Positions 1 through 6,745 of a stretch of DNA of 15,413 bases are shown here, piece by piece (the stretch's first letter is position 1; every line of letters begins with the position of its first letter). The position numbers were made by a program, and so were the translations under genes. The stretch lies in NCBI GenBank assembly GCA_027038695.1, contig JALWHA010000081.1, positions 1 through 15,413 of the forward strand, read 5' to 3'. The notes under the pieces are model-generated. The model saw only the letters and a program-made list of their open reading frames with translations, was not told the origin of the DNA and made no database searches. Origin of the DNA: Acidobacteriota bacterium (GTDB lineage Bacteria; Acidobacteriota; Holophagae; Thermotomaculales; Thermotomaculaceae).

Positions 1-383
1 GTCCCCAACATTCCCACTTCAAGAACGAGCATGCATATCAGAAACTCTTTTTCATACTTATCTATATACCTCCAGGCAGATAATATACAGATAGGACAGG
101 TAAACGTTGTTAACAAATACAAAAATAGAGAAATCCCATCAATACCAACAAAATATTGAGCCCCTATGGATTCAATCCACTTCCTCTTTTCCACGAATTG
201 AAATCCAGGATTCCCGGGATCAAAAAAGAGAAGCAGATACAAAGAGAACACAAAATCCAACGCTGTTACCGCAAGAGCAATGTTCTTCTGCAACTCAACA
301 TTTTCCCGCTTAACTAAAAACAGTAACGGTACGCCAACTAGTGGAAAAAAGGTCACTATCGTTAAAATCTGAATTCCACCCAT
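1..383 (-). CDS. nuoM: NADH-quinone oxidoreductase subunit M, N-terminal part
   Basis: This is the first 127 codons of NuoM, an antiporter-like proton-pumping subunit in the membrane arm of respiratory complex I. The gene runs off the left edge, so no stop codon is seen. The ATG at 383 follows an AGAGGT ribosome site with a five-base gap. Hydrophobic segments lie at about residues 4-24, 34-54 and 86-105. The first soluble loop has the family pattern of an EKRKWIES stretch, then GIDGISLFLYLL (residues about 80-91), which matches the WI...YxxGxDGIS motif of NuoM. It follows a NuoL C-terminus by 11 bases, the normal nuoL-nuoM order. Lysine codons are five AAG to one AAA, unlike the AAA-rich genes to its right. 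The identification is firm; whether it truly neighbours ribF is doubtful because of the join just upstream. Confidence 0.9.
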   Translation of the reverse strand, partial: MGGIQILTIVTFFPLVGVPLLFLVKRENVELQKNIALAVTALDFVFSLYLLLFFDPGNPGFQFVEKRKWIESIGAQYFVGIDGISLFLYLLTTFTCPICILSAWRYIDKYEKEFLICMLVLEVGMLG

Positions 384-394
384 TTTCTACCTCT

Positions 395-526
395 TTACAC
401 CAATAGGATCAGAAGTCCAATAACGATTCCCCAAATGTAATGATAAATGTACCCTGTTTGTATCCTGCTTAATAACGACCCAAATAGATATATTGATTTG
501 CCAGTTCCATTAACGGCGCCATCCAC
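395..526 (-). pseudogene. nuoL: 3' remnant of NADH-quinone oxidoreductase subunit L
   Basis: The last 43 or so codons of the chimeric ORF look like the C-terminus of NuoL: VVDGAVNG, an LLSRIQTGYIYHY stretch, then a hydrophobic helix ending LLILLV and a TAA stop. NuoL proteins commonly end with a VDGxVNG segment, an (R)xxQTGxxxxY segment and one last membrane helix. The nuoM start follows 11 bases later, as in nuo operons. Roughly 600 upstream residues expected of NuoL are absent; ribF sequence sits there instead. The left boundary of the homology is uncertain by several codons because both partners would fit VDEV. Confidence 0.82.
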
Positions 527-856
527 CACTACTTCGTCAACAAATTCTTCAGGTGATTTCTTTGCAAAAGAAGGAGTGAAATTTATTATATAGAAAAAAT
601 TCACCCCCATTTTTCTTAAGATATCTCTTTTTTGTTTCCTTGTTTTAATAAGTTTTGGGGCTTTAGCAGGATATAAAATCTTCCCGGGGTGAGGGTCAAA
701 ACTAACCACGACAAGAGGAATCTGCATTTTTTCTGCGTACTCTTTTGCAGAATTTATTATTTTTTGATGCCCCAGATGCACTCCGTCAAAATTACCTATA
801 GTAACTACCGATGCATTTAATGAAAAATCCGATTCTCTATGATAGAAAGTCTTCAT
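395..856 (-). CDS. Chimeric ORF: RibF (FAD synthetase) N-terminus joined to NuoL C-terminus
   Basis: Residues 1 to about 108 match the FMN adenylyltransferase domain of RibF, the bifunctional riboflavin kinase/FAD synthetase. Visible motifs are TIGNFDGVHLGH (19-30, the nucleotide-binding HxGH), SFDPHPGKIL (52-61), a QKRDIL stretch (75-80) and SPEEFVDEV (101-109). A normal RibF is about 300 residues and continues with a GxDFxFG motif and a C-terminal riboflavin kinase domain; both are missing. From about residue 109 the protein instead reads VVDGAVNGTGK and then a final membrane helix, the typical end of NuoL. The start is sound: ATG at 856 overlaps the pgpA stop as ATGA and has AGGAG seven bases upstream. 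The product is unlikely to work as RibF or NuoL. It reflects either a genomic rearrangement or an assembly chimera. Confidence 0.88.
   Translation of the reverse strand: MKTFYHRESDFSLNASVVTIGNFDGVHLGHQKIINSAKEYAEKMQIPLVVVSFDPHPGKILYPAKAPKLIKTRKQKRDILRKMGVNFFYIINFTPSFAKKSPEEFVDEVVVDGAVNGTGKSIYLFGSLLSRIQTGYIYHYIWGIVIGLLILLV
521..541. other. Junction between ribF and nuoL sequence
   Basis: Homology changes from RibF to NuoL within these bases, which encode VDEVVVD on the minus strand. The exact break cannot be placed, because the VDEV residues fit the RibF pattern (PEEFVDEV) and could also fit the stretch before VDG in NuoL, suggesting short shared sequence at the join. There is no insertion sequence, direct repeat or tRNA at the site. 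The reading frame is kept across the join. Confidence 0.75.
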
Positions 857-1326
857 ATTATCTCTCCTGACAATAAAATAATAGCCAATGAAGTTAGCCC
901 CGCCATTATACCCGCTAAAATATCATCCAGCATTATACCGTTTCCCCCCTTCATCTTTTCCATTTTATTTACCGGATACAATTTAGTAATATCGTACAGA
1001 CGAAAAAACACAAATGATAAGATTAAATTAAGCATATGACTTTTGAAAAAAAATGACACCATTAACATTGATATCAATATACCTGAAGCCTCGTCAATAA
1101 CAACTATGGAAGGGTCTTTTTTGCTTTCATACTTTTCCACGTCTCCGGAAACCGCAAAACCCAAAGCGGTAACAACCAAAAAAAATATTGTCAAAGCATA
1201 AATGCCGAATAAAGAAAGAACAACGTATCCTAAAATTCCCGTAATTAAAGACGCAAATGTCCCCGGCGCTAAAGGGAAATACCCACAGTAAAAAAAGGTA
1301 GCAAAAAAATACTTAATTCCTTTCAC
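853..1326 (-). CDS. pgpA: Phosphatidylglycerophosphatase A
   Basis: PgpA removes the phosphate from phosphatidylglycerophosphate to make phosphatidylglycerol at the inner membrane. The 157-residue length and motifs fit the family: GYFPLAPGTFASL (15-27), DPSIVVIDEASG (71-82) with the acidic pair D78/E79, RLYDITKLYP (109-118), and GIMLDDILAGI (130-140). Hydrophobic segments lie at about 27-59, 82-106 and 134-153. The start is GTG at 1326, 14 bases inside the end of the ArsR gene, with GGGG about nine bases upstream; it leaves the usual short N-terminus before the APGT motif. The end overlaps the ribF start by four bases (ATGA), implying translational coupling. A phospholipid gene after an ArsR regulator is unusual, but overlap alone may explain it. 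Confidence 0.92.
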   Translation of the reverse strand: MKGIKYFFATFFYCGYFPLAPGTFASLITGILGYVVLSLFGIYALTIFFLVVTALGFAVSGDVEKYESKKDPSIVVIDEASGILISMLMVSFFFKSHMLNLILSFVFFRLYDITKLYPVNKMEKMKGGNGIMLDDILAGIMAGLTSLAIILLSGEII

Positions 1327-1606
1327 AAAGCAAATCCCCGATAATTTCCAACAAACTTTTTAATCTGTCCGAGGCAACGGAATAATACACCTCATTACCT
1401 TTCTTCTCCTGTCTTACCATTCCGTTGTACCTCATAATCGCAAGATGTTGAGAAACATTTGATTGACTTGAACCAGTAAGGTTTTCTATAGAAGAAACAT
1501 TTAAAGGAGAATCTTTTATTAAAAACAGAATTTTTAGACGAAGAGGATGTGACAATACTTTTAAACATTCAGAAGCAGTTTGCAGGTTGGAGTCATTGAA
1601 CTTCAT
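1313..1606 (-). CDS. ArsR/SmtB-family transcriptional regulator
   Basis: A 97-residue winged-helix DNA-binding protein. The ArsR pattern is clear: LKVLSHPLRLKILFLI (15-30), LNVSSIENLTGSSQSNVSQHL (helix-turn-helix, about 35-55, recognition helix about 46-58), and a wing around KKGNEVYYSV (68-77). The classical ELCVCDL metal-binding motif of ArsR is absent; SSIENLTG stands in its place, so arsenite sensing of that type is unlikely. Cysteines are present only at 14 and 94, near the two ends; such a pair could form a thiol or metal site, but that is a guess. The ATG at 1606 has an AGGAG eight bases upstream and overlaps the preceding pseudopilin-like gene by 14 bases. Its target is unknown; control of its own operon is the simplest possibility. 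Confidence 0.88.
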   Translation of the reverse strand: MKFNDSNLQTASECLKVLSHPLRLKILFLIKDSPLNVSSIENLTGSSQSNVSQHLAIMRYNGMVRQEKKGNEVYYSVASDRLKSLLEIIGDLLCERN

Positions 1607-2174
1607 TAGATTTTCTCCTTAATTTTATTTTCTTTTGCCTTACACTCACAGGTGCTAAAAATTTCCAATCAGAATAAATTTCCCCCTTCATAAAATCCTT
1701 ATAGGGTCTTTCTTTAGATTTTGAAAAAACACCAACTATCTGTCCTGCCATCATAGGTTCAATACTCTTTGTATATATTTGTCCAAGCGGGACCGGATTG
1801 GGCCTAACACTTTCGTTACTTTGATTATTTGTTTTCTTAAAAACCTTGCCGCTTGCCAGATCGGAAAGGTAAATCAATCCCCACTCCCCTCGTTTGGAAA
1901 AAGGTTCACGGTAAAGTTTTCTAATACATCTCGGATAAGAAGTAACAAGTTCCTCAAGATTAAAAGGATACCTTTTATGCATAAGGTAAAACCTTCTTAT
2001 AGCCTGAGCGTATTGTTCTCCCCTGAAAAGAAGCTCGTTTTCCTTTTCCCTTTTGATGATATAAGTCCATTTTTCCGCTATCATAGCCATGGATATTGAA
2101 AGAATAACCGTCATAACAATTGTAGCAGTTAAAATATAGCCCTTTTTGTTACCATTCATCATAGTTGGTTCCAT
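1593..2174 (-). CDS. Pseudopilin-like protein with prepilin-type N-terminus
   Basis: This 193-residue protein has a short basic leader ending NGNKKG, then a hydrophobic helix beginning YILTATIVMTVI, as in type IV pilin and type II secretion pseudopilins; cleavage would fall after the glycine at residue 12. The glutamate normally found at mature position 5 is missing (alanine there), as in some minor pseudopilins such as GspK. After the helix comes KREKENELLFRGEQYAQAI and RYPFNLEELV, which resemble a family annotated simply as type II secretion system protein, and later an IVGVFSKSKERPYKDF segment also seen in that family. The start at 2174 has GGAG nine bases upstream and overlaps the previous pseudopilin by 26 bases; ATGs at 2162 and 2159 are alternatives. 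Probably a minor pseudopilin working with its neighbour. Confidence 0.75.
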   Translation of the reverse strand: MEPTMMNGNKKGYILTATIVMTVILSISMAMIAEKWTYIIKREKENELLFRGEQYAQAIRRFYLMHKRYPFNLEELVTSYPRCIRKLYREPFSKRGEWGLIYLSDLASGKVFKKTNNQSNESVRPNPVPLGQIYTKSIEPMMAGQIVGVFSKSKERPYKDFMKGEIYSDWKFLAPVSVRQKKIKLRRKSNEVQ

Positions 2175-2544
2175 CTAAAGCAACTCCGGAGTACCCGCTT
2201 TTTACGTCTATTATCCCAGGTTCATAATCTTCACCCACATCTTCAGGATTTTCATATTCCACCTGCCATGTATCTGAAGATTTAGTGAACGGGTCCTTAG
2301 GAATTTCCCTTAAATAACCATCATCAACCAGTGTTTCAAGGCTATCGGGGTAATGCCCTTTATCCGCATAATACTGCTCAATAGCCTGCCTCATCTGGAA
2401 TAAATTTTCCTTTAAAACAGACTCTTTTGCCTTAATAATGGCTTTTTTGTTTAATTTTACCGCAACAGAAGCTAGAAGAAGTATAATGGTCATTACAACC
2501 ATCAATTCTATAACGGTAAACCCTTTCCTCCTATTAAACACCAT
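2149..2544 (-). CDS. Type IV pilin/GspG-like pseudopilin
   Basis: A 131-residue prepilin. The leader is MVFNRRKG and the mature protein would begin FTVIELMVVMTIILLLASVAV: phenylalanine at +1 for methylation, glutamate at +5, then a long hydrophobic helix. The helix continues into an amphipathic region with FQMRQAIEQYYADKGHYPDSLETLV, and DDGYLREIPKDPFT, the GspG-like major pseudopilin pattern. The C-terminus is acidic and ends in a SGYSGVALDGTNYDEW segment. I chose the ATG at 2544 because AAGG lies seven bases upstream; a TTG six bases further upstream would also keep the frame. It overlaps the metallophosphoesterase gene by 11 bases. It is too short and GspG-like to be confidently called the major pilin PilA; cleavage would need PilD, not in this window. 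Confidence 0.85.
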   Translation of the reverse strand: MVFNRRKGFTVIELMVVMTIILLLASVAVKLNKKAIIKAKESVLKENLFQMRQAIEQYYADKGHYPDSLETLVDDGYLREIPKDPFTKSSDTWQVEYENPEDVGEDYEPGIIDVKSGYSGVALDGTNYDEW

Positions 2545-3271
2545 ATTCAAGCCTTATTGCCAGGTGAATCGGAAGTTGTCTCTTTTTTATCCTATTAAAT
2601 GCAGATTGTATATTGTATTTTATTCTGTAAGCGTAAATTTTATCCAAATCACTATCATATATTATGGCGGAAGATTTCGGATTTCTATCCCGAGGTTGGC
2701 CCACAGAACCGGGATTAATAATATACCTATGCTTTCTGTTAAGTTTTAAAACCATTCTATCTGTTAACCAAAAACCTCTTATATCTTCCCCGTCAAATTC
2801 ATACACCATAGGCAAATGAGTGTGTCCTATGAAGGTTATAAAATTTTTAGTATGCATAAATATCTGATAGGCATCAAAATCTGAAAAAACATAAAAATCC
2901 TCATTAATAGGAGAACCGTGAGCAATTAAAATATCCTGATTAACTACCAAAGGACCCTGGGGCATACGTCGTAAAAAATTTAAGTTTTTACGTGTTAATT
3001 TTTGCATTGTCCATAATGCCGCCGCTTTTGCTTTATCGTTAAAATGATTCCCCTGCTCTAACCCGGCACACACTTTATCATGATTGCCTCTAACATAACT
3101 TGTTCCTTTTAAAGAACAAAACTTTTCAACAACCTGATTAGGTGCTGCTGCATAACCTACAAGGTCCCCTAAAAATAAAATTTTATTATATTTTTTCTTT
3201 TTGAAAAAAGATAAAACCGAATTGAAAGCATCAATATTTGAGTGAATATCACTCAGTACTAAATACCGCAT
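2534..3271 (-). CDS. Calcineurin-like metallophosphoesterase (YfcE/MJ0936-like)
   Basis: A 245-residue soluble metal-dependent phosphoesterase. All dinuclear-metal motifs are present: DIH (8-10), GDLVGY (35-40), GNHD (62-65), H118 in the IAHGSP motif, and GHTH (149-152). NPGSVGQPRD (186-195) is typical of the YfcE/MJ0936 phosphodiesterase group. The natural substrate cannot be read from sequence. The ATG at 3271 lies 23 bases inside accC, which is needed because the first metal motif starts only eight residues in; no strong ribosome site is seen, so translation may be coupled to accC. The 3' end overlaps the pseudopilin start. Confidence 0.9.
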   Translation of the reverse strand: MRYLVLSDIHSNIDAFNSVLSFFKKKKYNKILFLGDLVGYAAAPNQVVEKFCSLKGTSYVRGNHDKVCAGLEQGNHFNDKAKAAALWTMQKLTRKNLNFLRRMPQGPLVVNQDILIAHGSPINEDFYVFSDFDAYQIFMHTKNFITFIGHTHLPMVYEFDGEDIRGFWLTDRMVLKLNRKHRYIINPGSVGQPRDRNPKSSAIIYDSDLDKIYAYRIKYNIQSAFNRIKKRQLPIHLAIRLEYGV

Positions 3272-4610
3272 GTCTTTTAAAAAACTCTTCCATAAAATGT
3301 GTGTTTAACTGCCCCTTAACAAAAAACTCGTCTTCAAGAATACGCAAATGAAGAGGGATATTTGTCTTTATTCCCTCTAAAAGAAACATCTCCAGAGCCC
3401 TTTTCATACGTGCTATAGCCTCTTTCCTATCTCTACCGTGAGCAATTACTTTGGCAATCATAGAATCATAATACGGAGGAACCGTATATCCGGCATAAGC
3501 AGCGGTATCTATCCTTATACCTGGACCTCCCGGAGTATGAAACGCTTCAATTTTTCCTGGAGAAGGCATAAATGTCTTCGAATCTTCGGCATTAATTCTG
3601 CATTCGATAGCATGTCCGGTTATTTTTATATCTTTTTGTTTTAACAGCAACTGTTCACCGGAAGCAATTTCAATCTGAAGTTTTACGAGATCTATATCAG
3701 TTATCCCTTCAGTTACAGTATGTTCTACCTGGATTCTGGTATTCATCTCCATAAAATAAAAATTATTTTCATTGTCCAGTAGAAATTCAACAGTACCTAC
3801 ACTGGAATACCCTATAGTGGAAGCAACCTTTTTAGCTGCCTGTCCCATTGATTTTCTCAACTCATCATTTAACGCCGCCGACGGCGCTTCTTCTATTATT
3901 TTCTGGTGATTCCTTTGAATAGAGCATTCCCTCTCTCCTAGATGCACAACATTACCAAATTTATCAGCAACAAGTTGAATTTCAATATGTCTCGGATTTA
4001 CAATATATTTTTCAAGATAAATTTCATCATTTCCGAAGGCTGAAAATGCCTCATTTTTAGCGGTTTCAAATTGGCACTGTAATTCTTCTTCACTCCACGC
4101 CACCCTCATTCCCTTTCCACCGCCGCCTGCCGAAGCCTTTAAAATAACCGGATAGCCTATTTCAGCCGCTAACTCCTTCATACGTTTTATATCAGAGACC
4201 CCTCCTTTGCTACCGGGAACAATAGGTACATTCCTTTTCATAACGGTTTGCCTTGCGACTGATTTATCGCCCATCAACCTTATGTGATTCGGTTCCGGCC
4301 CAATAAAGGTAATACCGCAACTCTTACACACCTCGGCAAATTGAGCATTTTCGGCAAGAAAACCGTAACCAGGGTGAATAGCATCAGCACCGGTTATCTC
4401 AGCTGCTGCGATTATTGAAGGAATATGAAGATAGCTTTTGTAACTGTGAGCAGGCCCTATACAAATACACTCATCAGCAAATTTAACATGCAGGGAATTT
4501 TTATCAGCCTCGGAATAAACAGCAACTGTTTTAATTCCCAATTCCCTGCAAGCATTTATAATCCTTAAAGCTATTTCCCCTCTATTGGCAATTAAAACTT
4601 TTTTAAACAT
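3249..4610 (-). CDS. accC: Acetyl-CoA carboxylase, biotin carboxylase subunit
   Basis: AccC carboxylates biotin on AccB using ATP and bicarbonate, the first half-reaction making malonyl-CoA for fatty acid synthesis. The 453-residue length is normal. Seen in order: KVLIANRGEIALRI (4-17, biotin carboxylase N-domain), HPGYGFLAEN (79-88), the ATP-grasp glycine loop AGGGGKGMR (161-169), GERECSIQRNHQK (225-237), EMNTRIQVEH (288-297), and the C-terminal domain with ECRINAED. The gene follows accB by 12 bases with an AGGGAAGGG ribosome site. Pyruvate or propionyl-CoA carboxylase subunits share this domain, but the preceding short BCCP gene makes AccC the best call. accA and accD are not in the window. 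Confidence 0.96.
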   Translation of the reverse strand: MFKKVLIANRGEIALRIINACRELGIKTVAVYSEADKNSLHVKFADECICIGPAHSYKSYLHIPSIIAAAEITGADAIHPGYGFLAENAQFAEVCKSCGITFIGPEPNHIRLMGDKSVARQTVMKRNVPIVPGSKGGVSDIKRMKELAAEIGYPVILKASAGGGGKGMRVAWSEEELQCQFETAKNEAFSAFGNDEIYLEKYIVNPRHIEIQLVADKFGNVVHLGERECSIQRNHQKIIEEAPSAALNDELRKSMGQAAKKVASTIGYSSVGTVEFLLDNENNFYFMEMNTRIQVEHTVTEGITDIDLVKLQIEIASGEQLLLKQKDIKITGHAIECRINAEDSKTFMPSPGKIEAFHTPGGPGIRIDTAAYAGYTVPPYYDSMIAKVIAHGRDRKEAIARMKRALEMFLLEGIKTNIPLHLRILEDEFFVKGQLNTHFMEEFFKRHAVFSTE

Positions 4611-4622
4611 ACCCTTCCCTTT

Positions 4623-5075
4623 TTACTCTGGCTTTAATGCAAAAAGTTTTTGGCCATATTCTACTGGTTCGGCGTTTTCAGGAAAGATCTTTACTATGAC
4701 ACCATCATACTCGCTTTCAATTTCATTCATAATCTTCATAGCCTCAACAATACAAAGAATGTCGCCTTTTTTTACCCTTGTTCCCACTTCAACATAAGGA
4801 TCGGAATCAGGACTCGGTGCTCTGTAAAAAGTCCCAATAATAGGAGAAGTTATAATAATGACATCTTCTCCCAGCTCTTCTTCTTTTGCCTCGGTAATTT
4901 CAGGCTTTATCGCTGACTCAGCTATGAGAGGTTGAGATTGTACCGGTTGAACAACTCTAACTTCAGACACTTCTTTTTTAAGTTTTATATTAAAATCACC
5001 GTCTGAAAGTTCAAGTTTTGTTAAACCGTTTTTTGCAAACACTTCCATTAACTGTTTAATTTCGTCAATATTCAT
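4623..5075 (-). CDS. accB: Acetyl-CoA carboxylase biotin carboxyl carrier protein
   Basis: AccB (BCCP) carries biotin between the biotin carboxylase and the carboxyltransferase. The 150-residue protein has the family N-terminal segment MNIDEIKQLMEVF and LTKLELSDGD, a flexible middle at about 38-72 rich in Val, Gln, Pro and Glu, and a C-terminal biotinyl domain with SPIIGTFYRAPSPD (77-90) and EAMKIMNE (111-118); Lys114 is the expected biotin attachment site. The start overlaps the efp stop by one base (TAATG), so translation is probably coupled. It is followed directly by accC, the common accBC pair. Confidence 0.96.
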   Translation of the reverse strand: MNIDEIKQLMEVFAKNGLTKLELSDGDFNIKLKKEVSEVRVVQPVQSQPLIAESAIKPEITEAKEEELGEDVIIITSPIIGTFYRAPSPDSDPYVEVGTRVKKGDILCIVEAMKIMNEIESEYDGVIVKIFPENAEPVEYGQKLFALKPE

Positions 5076-5635
5076 TATTTTACCCTCTCTACGTACTGTC
5101 CGGTCCTTGTATCTATCTTTAGTTTATCACCTATGTTTATAAAAAGAGGAACATTTATTTTTGCTCCTGTTTCAAGCACAGCAGGTTTAGTACCTCCGGT
5201 AGCGGTATCCCCCTTAAAACCCGGTTCAGTATCAACAACCTCAAGTTCCACAAAGGTAGGTAAATCTACTGAAATCGGCTGGTTTTTGTAATAGAGGACG
5301 TCAACTTCCATATTTTCTTTCAAAAACTTAGCCTTATCTGCAATCTTCTCAGACTCAATGGTAAATTGTTCATAAGTTTCCAGATCCATAAAAACAAGAT
5401 CCTCGCCTTGAGAATAAAGAAATTGCATATGCCTATCAACCAGATCCGGCTTCCCCACCTTCTCACCTGAACGGAATGTTTTATTTAACACAGCCCCTGT
5501 TTGAAGGTTTTTTAACTTTGTTCTAACAAAAGCACCGCCCTTGCCCGGCTTTACATGCAAAAACTCTATTATCTCAAAAGGGGTACCGTCAATTTCAATT
5601 TTTAACCCGTTTCTAAAATCACTTGTATCGTACAT
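5075..5635 (-). CDS. efp: Elongation factor P
   Basis: EF-P binds between the P and E sites of ribosomes stalled on consecutive prolines and promotes peptide bond formation. At 186 residues it is the usual length: N-terminal KOW-like domain (1-64) followed by two OB-fold domains, ending with the TGxYxxR-type motif TRTGQYVERVK. The tip of domain I reads VKPGKGGAF with Lys32 at the position that is beta-lysylated in E. coli; a lysine rather than arginine argues against the rhamnose (EarP) type, but no modification gene is in the window. The start has GGAGG seven bases upstream, one of the best ribosome sites in the window. It follows an Xaa-Pro peptidase gene by 12 bases. Confidence 0.97.
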   Translation of the reverse strand: MYDTSDFRNGLKIEIDGTPFEIIEFLHVKPGKGGAFVRTKLKNLQTGAVLNKTFRSGEKVGKPDLVDRHMQFLYSQGEDLVFMDLETYEQFTIESEKIADKAKFLKENMEVDVLYYKNQPISVDLPTFVELEVVDTEPGFKGDTATGGTKPAVLETGAKINVPLFINIGDKLKIDTRTGQYVERVK

Positions 5636-5647
5636 AAAACACCTCCG

Positions 5648-6745
5648 TTATTCCTGCTTAATGAGTATAAGTTCTTTTGGAAAATCAGTCAACACATTCA
5701 ACACATCATTTTTGACCACAACCATATCTTCTATCCGGATCCCGAACTTACCTTCAAAATAAATTCCCGGCTCAATTGTAAAAACCATGCCGTTTTCAAT
5801 AAGAGTATCTTCAAAAGGAGAGATAAAAGGGGACTCGTGAATATCTAAACCTACTCCATGCCCTAAACCGTGTCTAAAAAATTCCCCCAAACTTTCCCTA
5901 TCAAGACACTCTCTTGCAATAGCATCTATTTGCAACGACCTCATGCCTTTTCTCGCTTTATTTATAACAGTTTGTTGGCATTTAAGCAGTTTATTGTAAA
6001 TATTTTCAAAAGAAGAATCAGGTTTCCCGAAAAAAACCGTCCGTGTAAAATCAGTACAATACCCCTGATAAATTCCCCCAAAATCAACCAAAACACATTG
6101 GTCCTCATTTAAAGTAGCATTGGAAGGCTCTCCGTGTGGCATACTGGCTCTTTTTCCGAATAATACAATAGGAGGAAATGACGGTGTTTTAAAACCTGCT
6201 TTTTTAAGTAAATCCTCTATTATCAAAGCAAAATCCAACTCTGTTATTCCTTTTTTTAAAAACTTTAGAGATTTTTCAAAAACCATTGAAGTTTTGATAG
6301 CCCCTTCAGAAAGTATAGTAATTTCCTCTTCCTCTTTTATACATCTTATTTCCAAGCCTAAGTTTTTTTTAAAGTTAAACTCTACTTGAGGTAACCTTGA
6401 AGAAAACTCGTTAAAAACCTCACAAGTAGTTTTTACTTCATCTACAAAAACTATTTTTAAACCAAGTGAATAGATCAGCCCTGCGGTATCGTCAAAATAA
6501 CTTGTTTTGACCTTAAACAATTCACCGAAAAAATTATTTTGGGTAACCTGCTCAAAATACCTAAAATCAGTAATAAGATAGGCTTTGTCCGATGTTATTA
6601 AGAGAAAGGCCTTGCTGCCCGTAAAACCGGAAAAATAAAAAACATCTTTTGAATGAGAAAAAAAAACAGCTGATTTTTCGTCTAATGACAAAAAATCCCT
6701 TAATTTTTCACACCTTCTTTTAAAACTAAAGCCATAAAGATTCAT
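5648..6745 (-). CDS. pepP: Xaa-Pro aminopeptidase/dipeptidase (M24 family)
   Basis: A cytoplasmic metallopeptidase that probably releases the residue before proline. The 365 residues comprise an N-terminal creatinase-like domain (about 8-130) and a C-terminal pita-bread domain (about 140-362). All five metal ligands can be placed: D221 (VDFGG), D232 (CTDFTR), H296 (HGLGHGVG), E325 (TIEPG) and E339 (IRIED); H204 in MPHGEPS is also conserved. The length and motifs fit the YqhT/PepQ-like group placed before efp in many bacteria; whether it prefers dipeptides or longer peptides cannot be told. The ATG at 6745 overlaps the upstream stop (ATGA) without an evident ribosome site, so it is probably translationally coupled. 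The symbol is by family. Confidence 0.9.
   Translation of the reverse strand: MNLYGFSFKRRCEKLRDFLSLDEKSAVFFSHSKDVFYFSGFTGSKAFLLITSDKAYLITDFRYFEQVTQNNFFGELFKVKTSYFDDTAGLIYSLGLKIVFVDEVKTTCEVFNEFSSRLPQVEFNFKKNLGLEIRCIKEEEEITILSEGAIKTSMVFEKSLKFLKKGITELDFALIIEDLLKKAGFKTPSFPPIVLFGKRASMPHGEPSNATLNEDQCVLVDFGGIYQGYCTDFTRTVFFGKPDSSFENIYNKLLKCQQTVINKARKGMRSLQIDAIARECLDRESLGEFFRHGLGHGVGLDIHESPFISPFEDTLIENGMVFTIEPGIYFEGKFGIRIEDMVVVKNDVLNVLTDFPKELILIKQE

Noticed and set aside
107..313. Plus-strand ORF of 68 codons
   Set aside because: It is antisense to the nuoM fragment, whose minus-strand translation has clear NuoM motifs; the plus-strand product has no family pattern.
395..856. Treating the chimeric ORF as a complete small RibF or as a new fused enzyme
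   Set aside because: It lacks the riboflavin kinase domain and the second half of the adenylyltransferase domain, and its tail matches the end of another known protein, so a designed fusion is less likely than a breakpoint.
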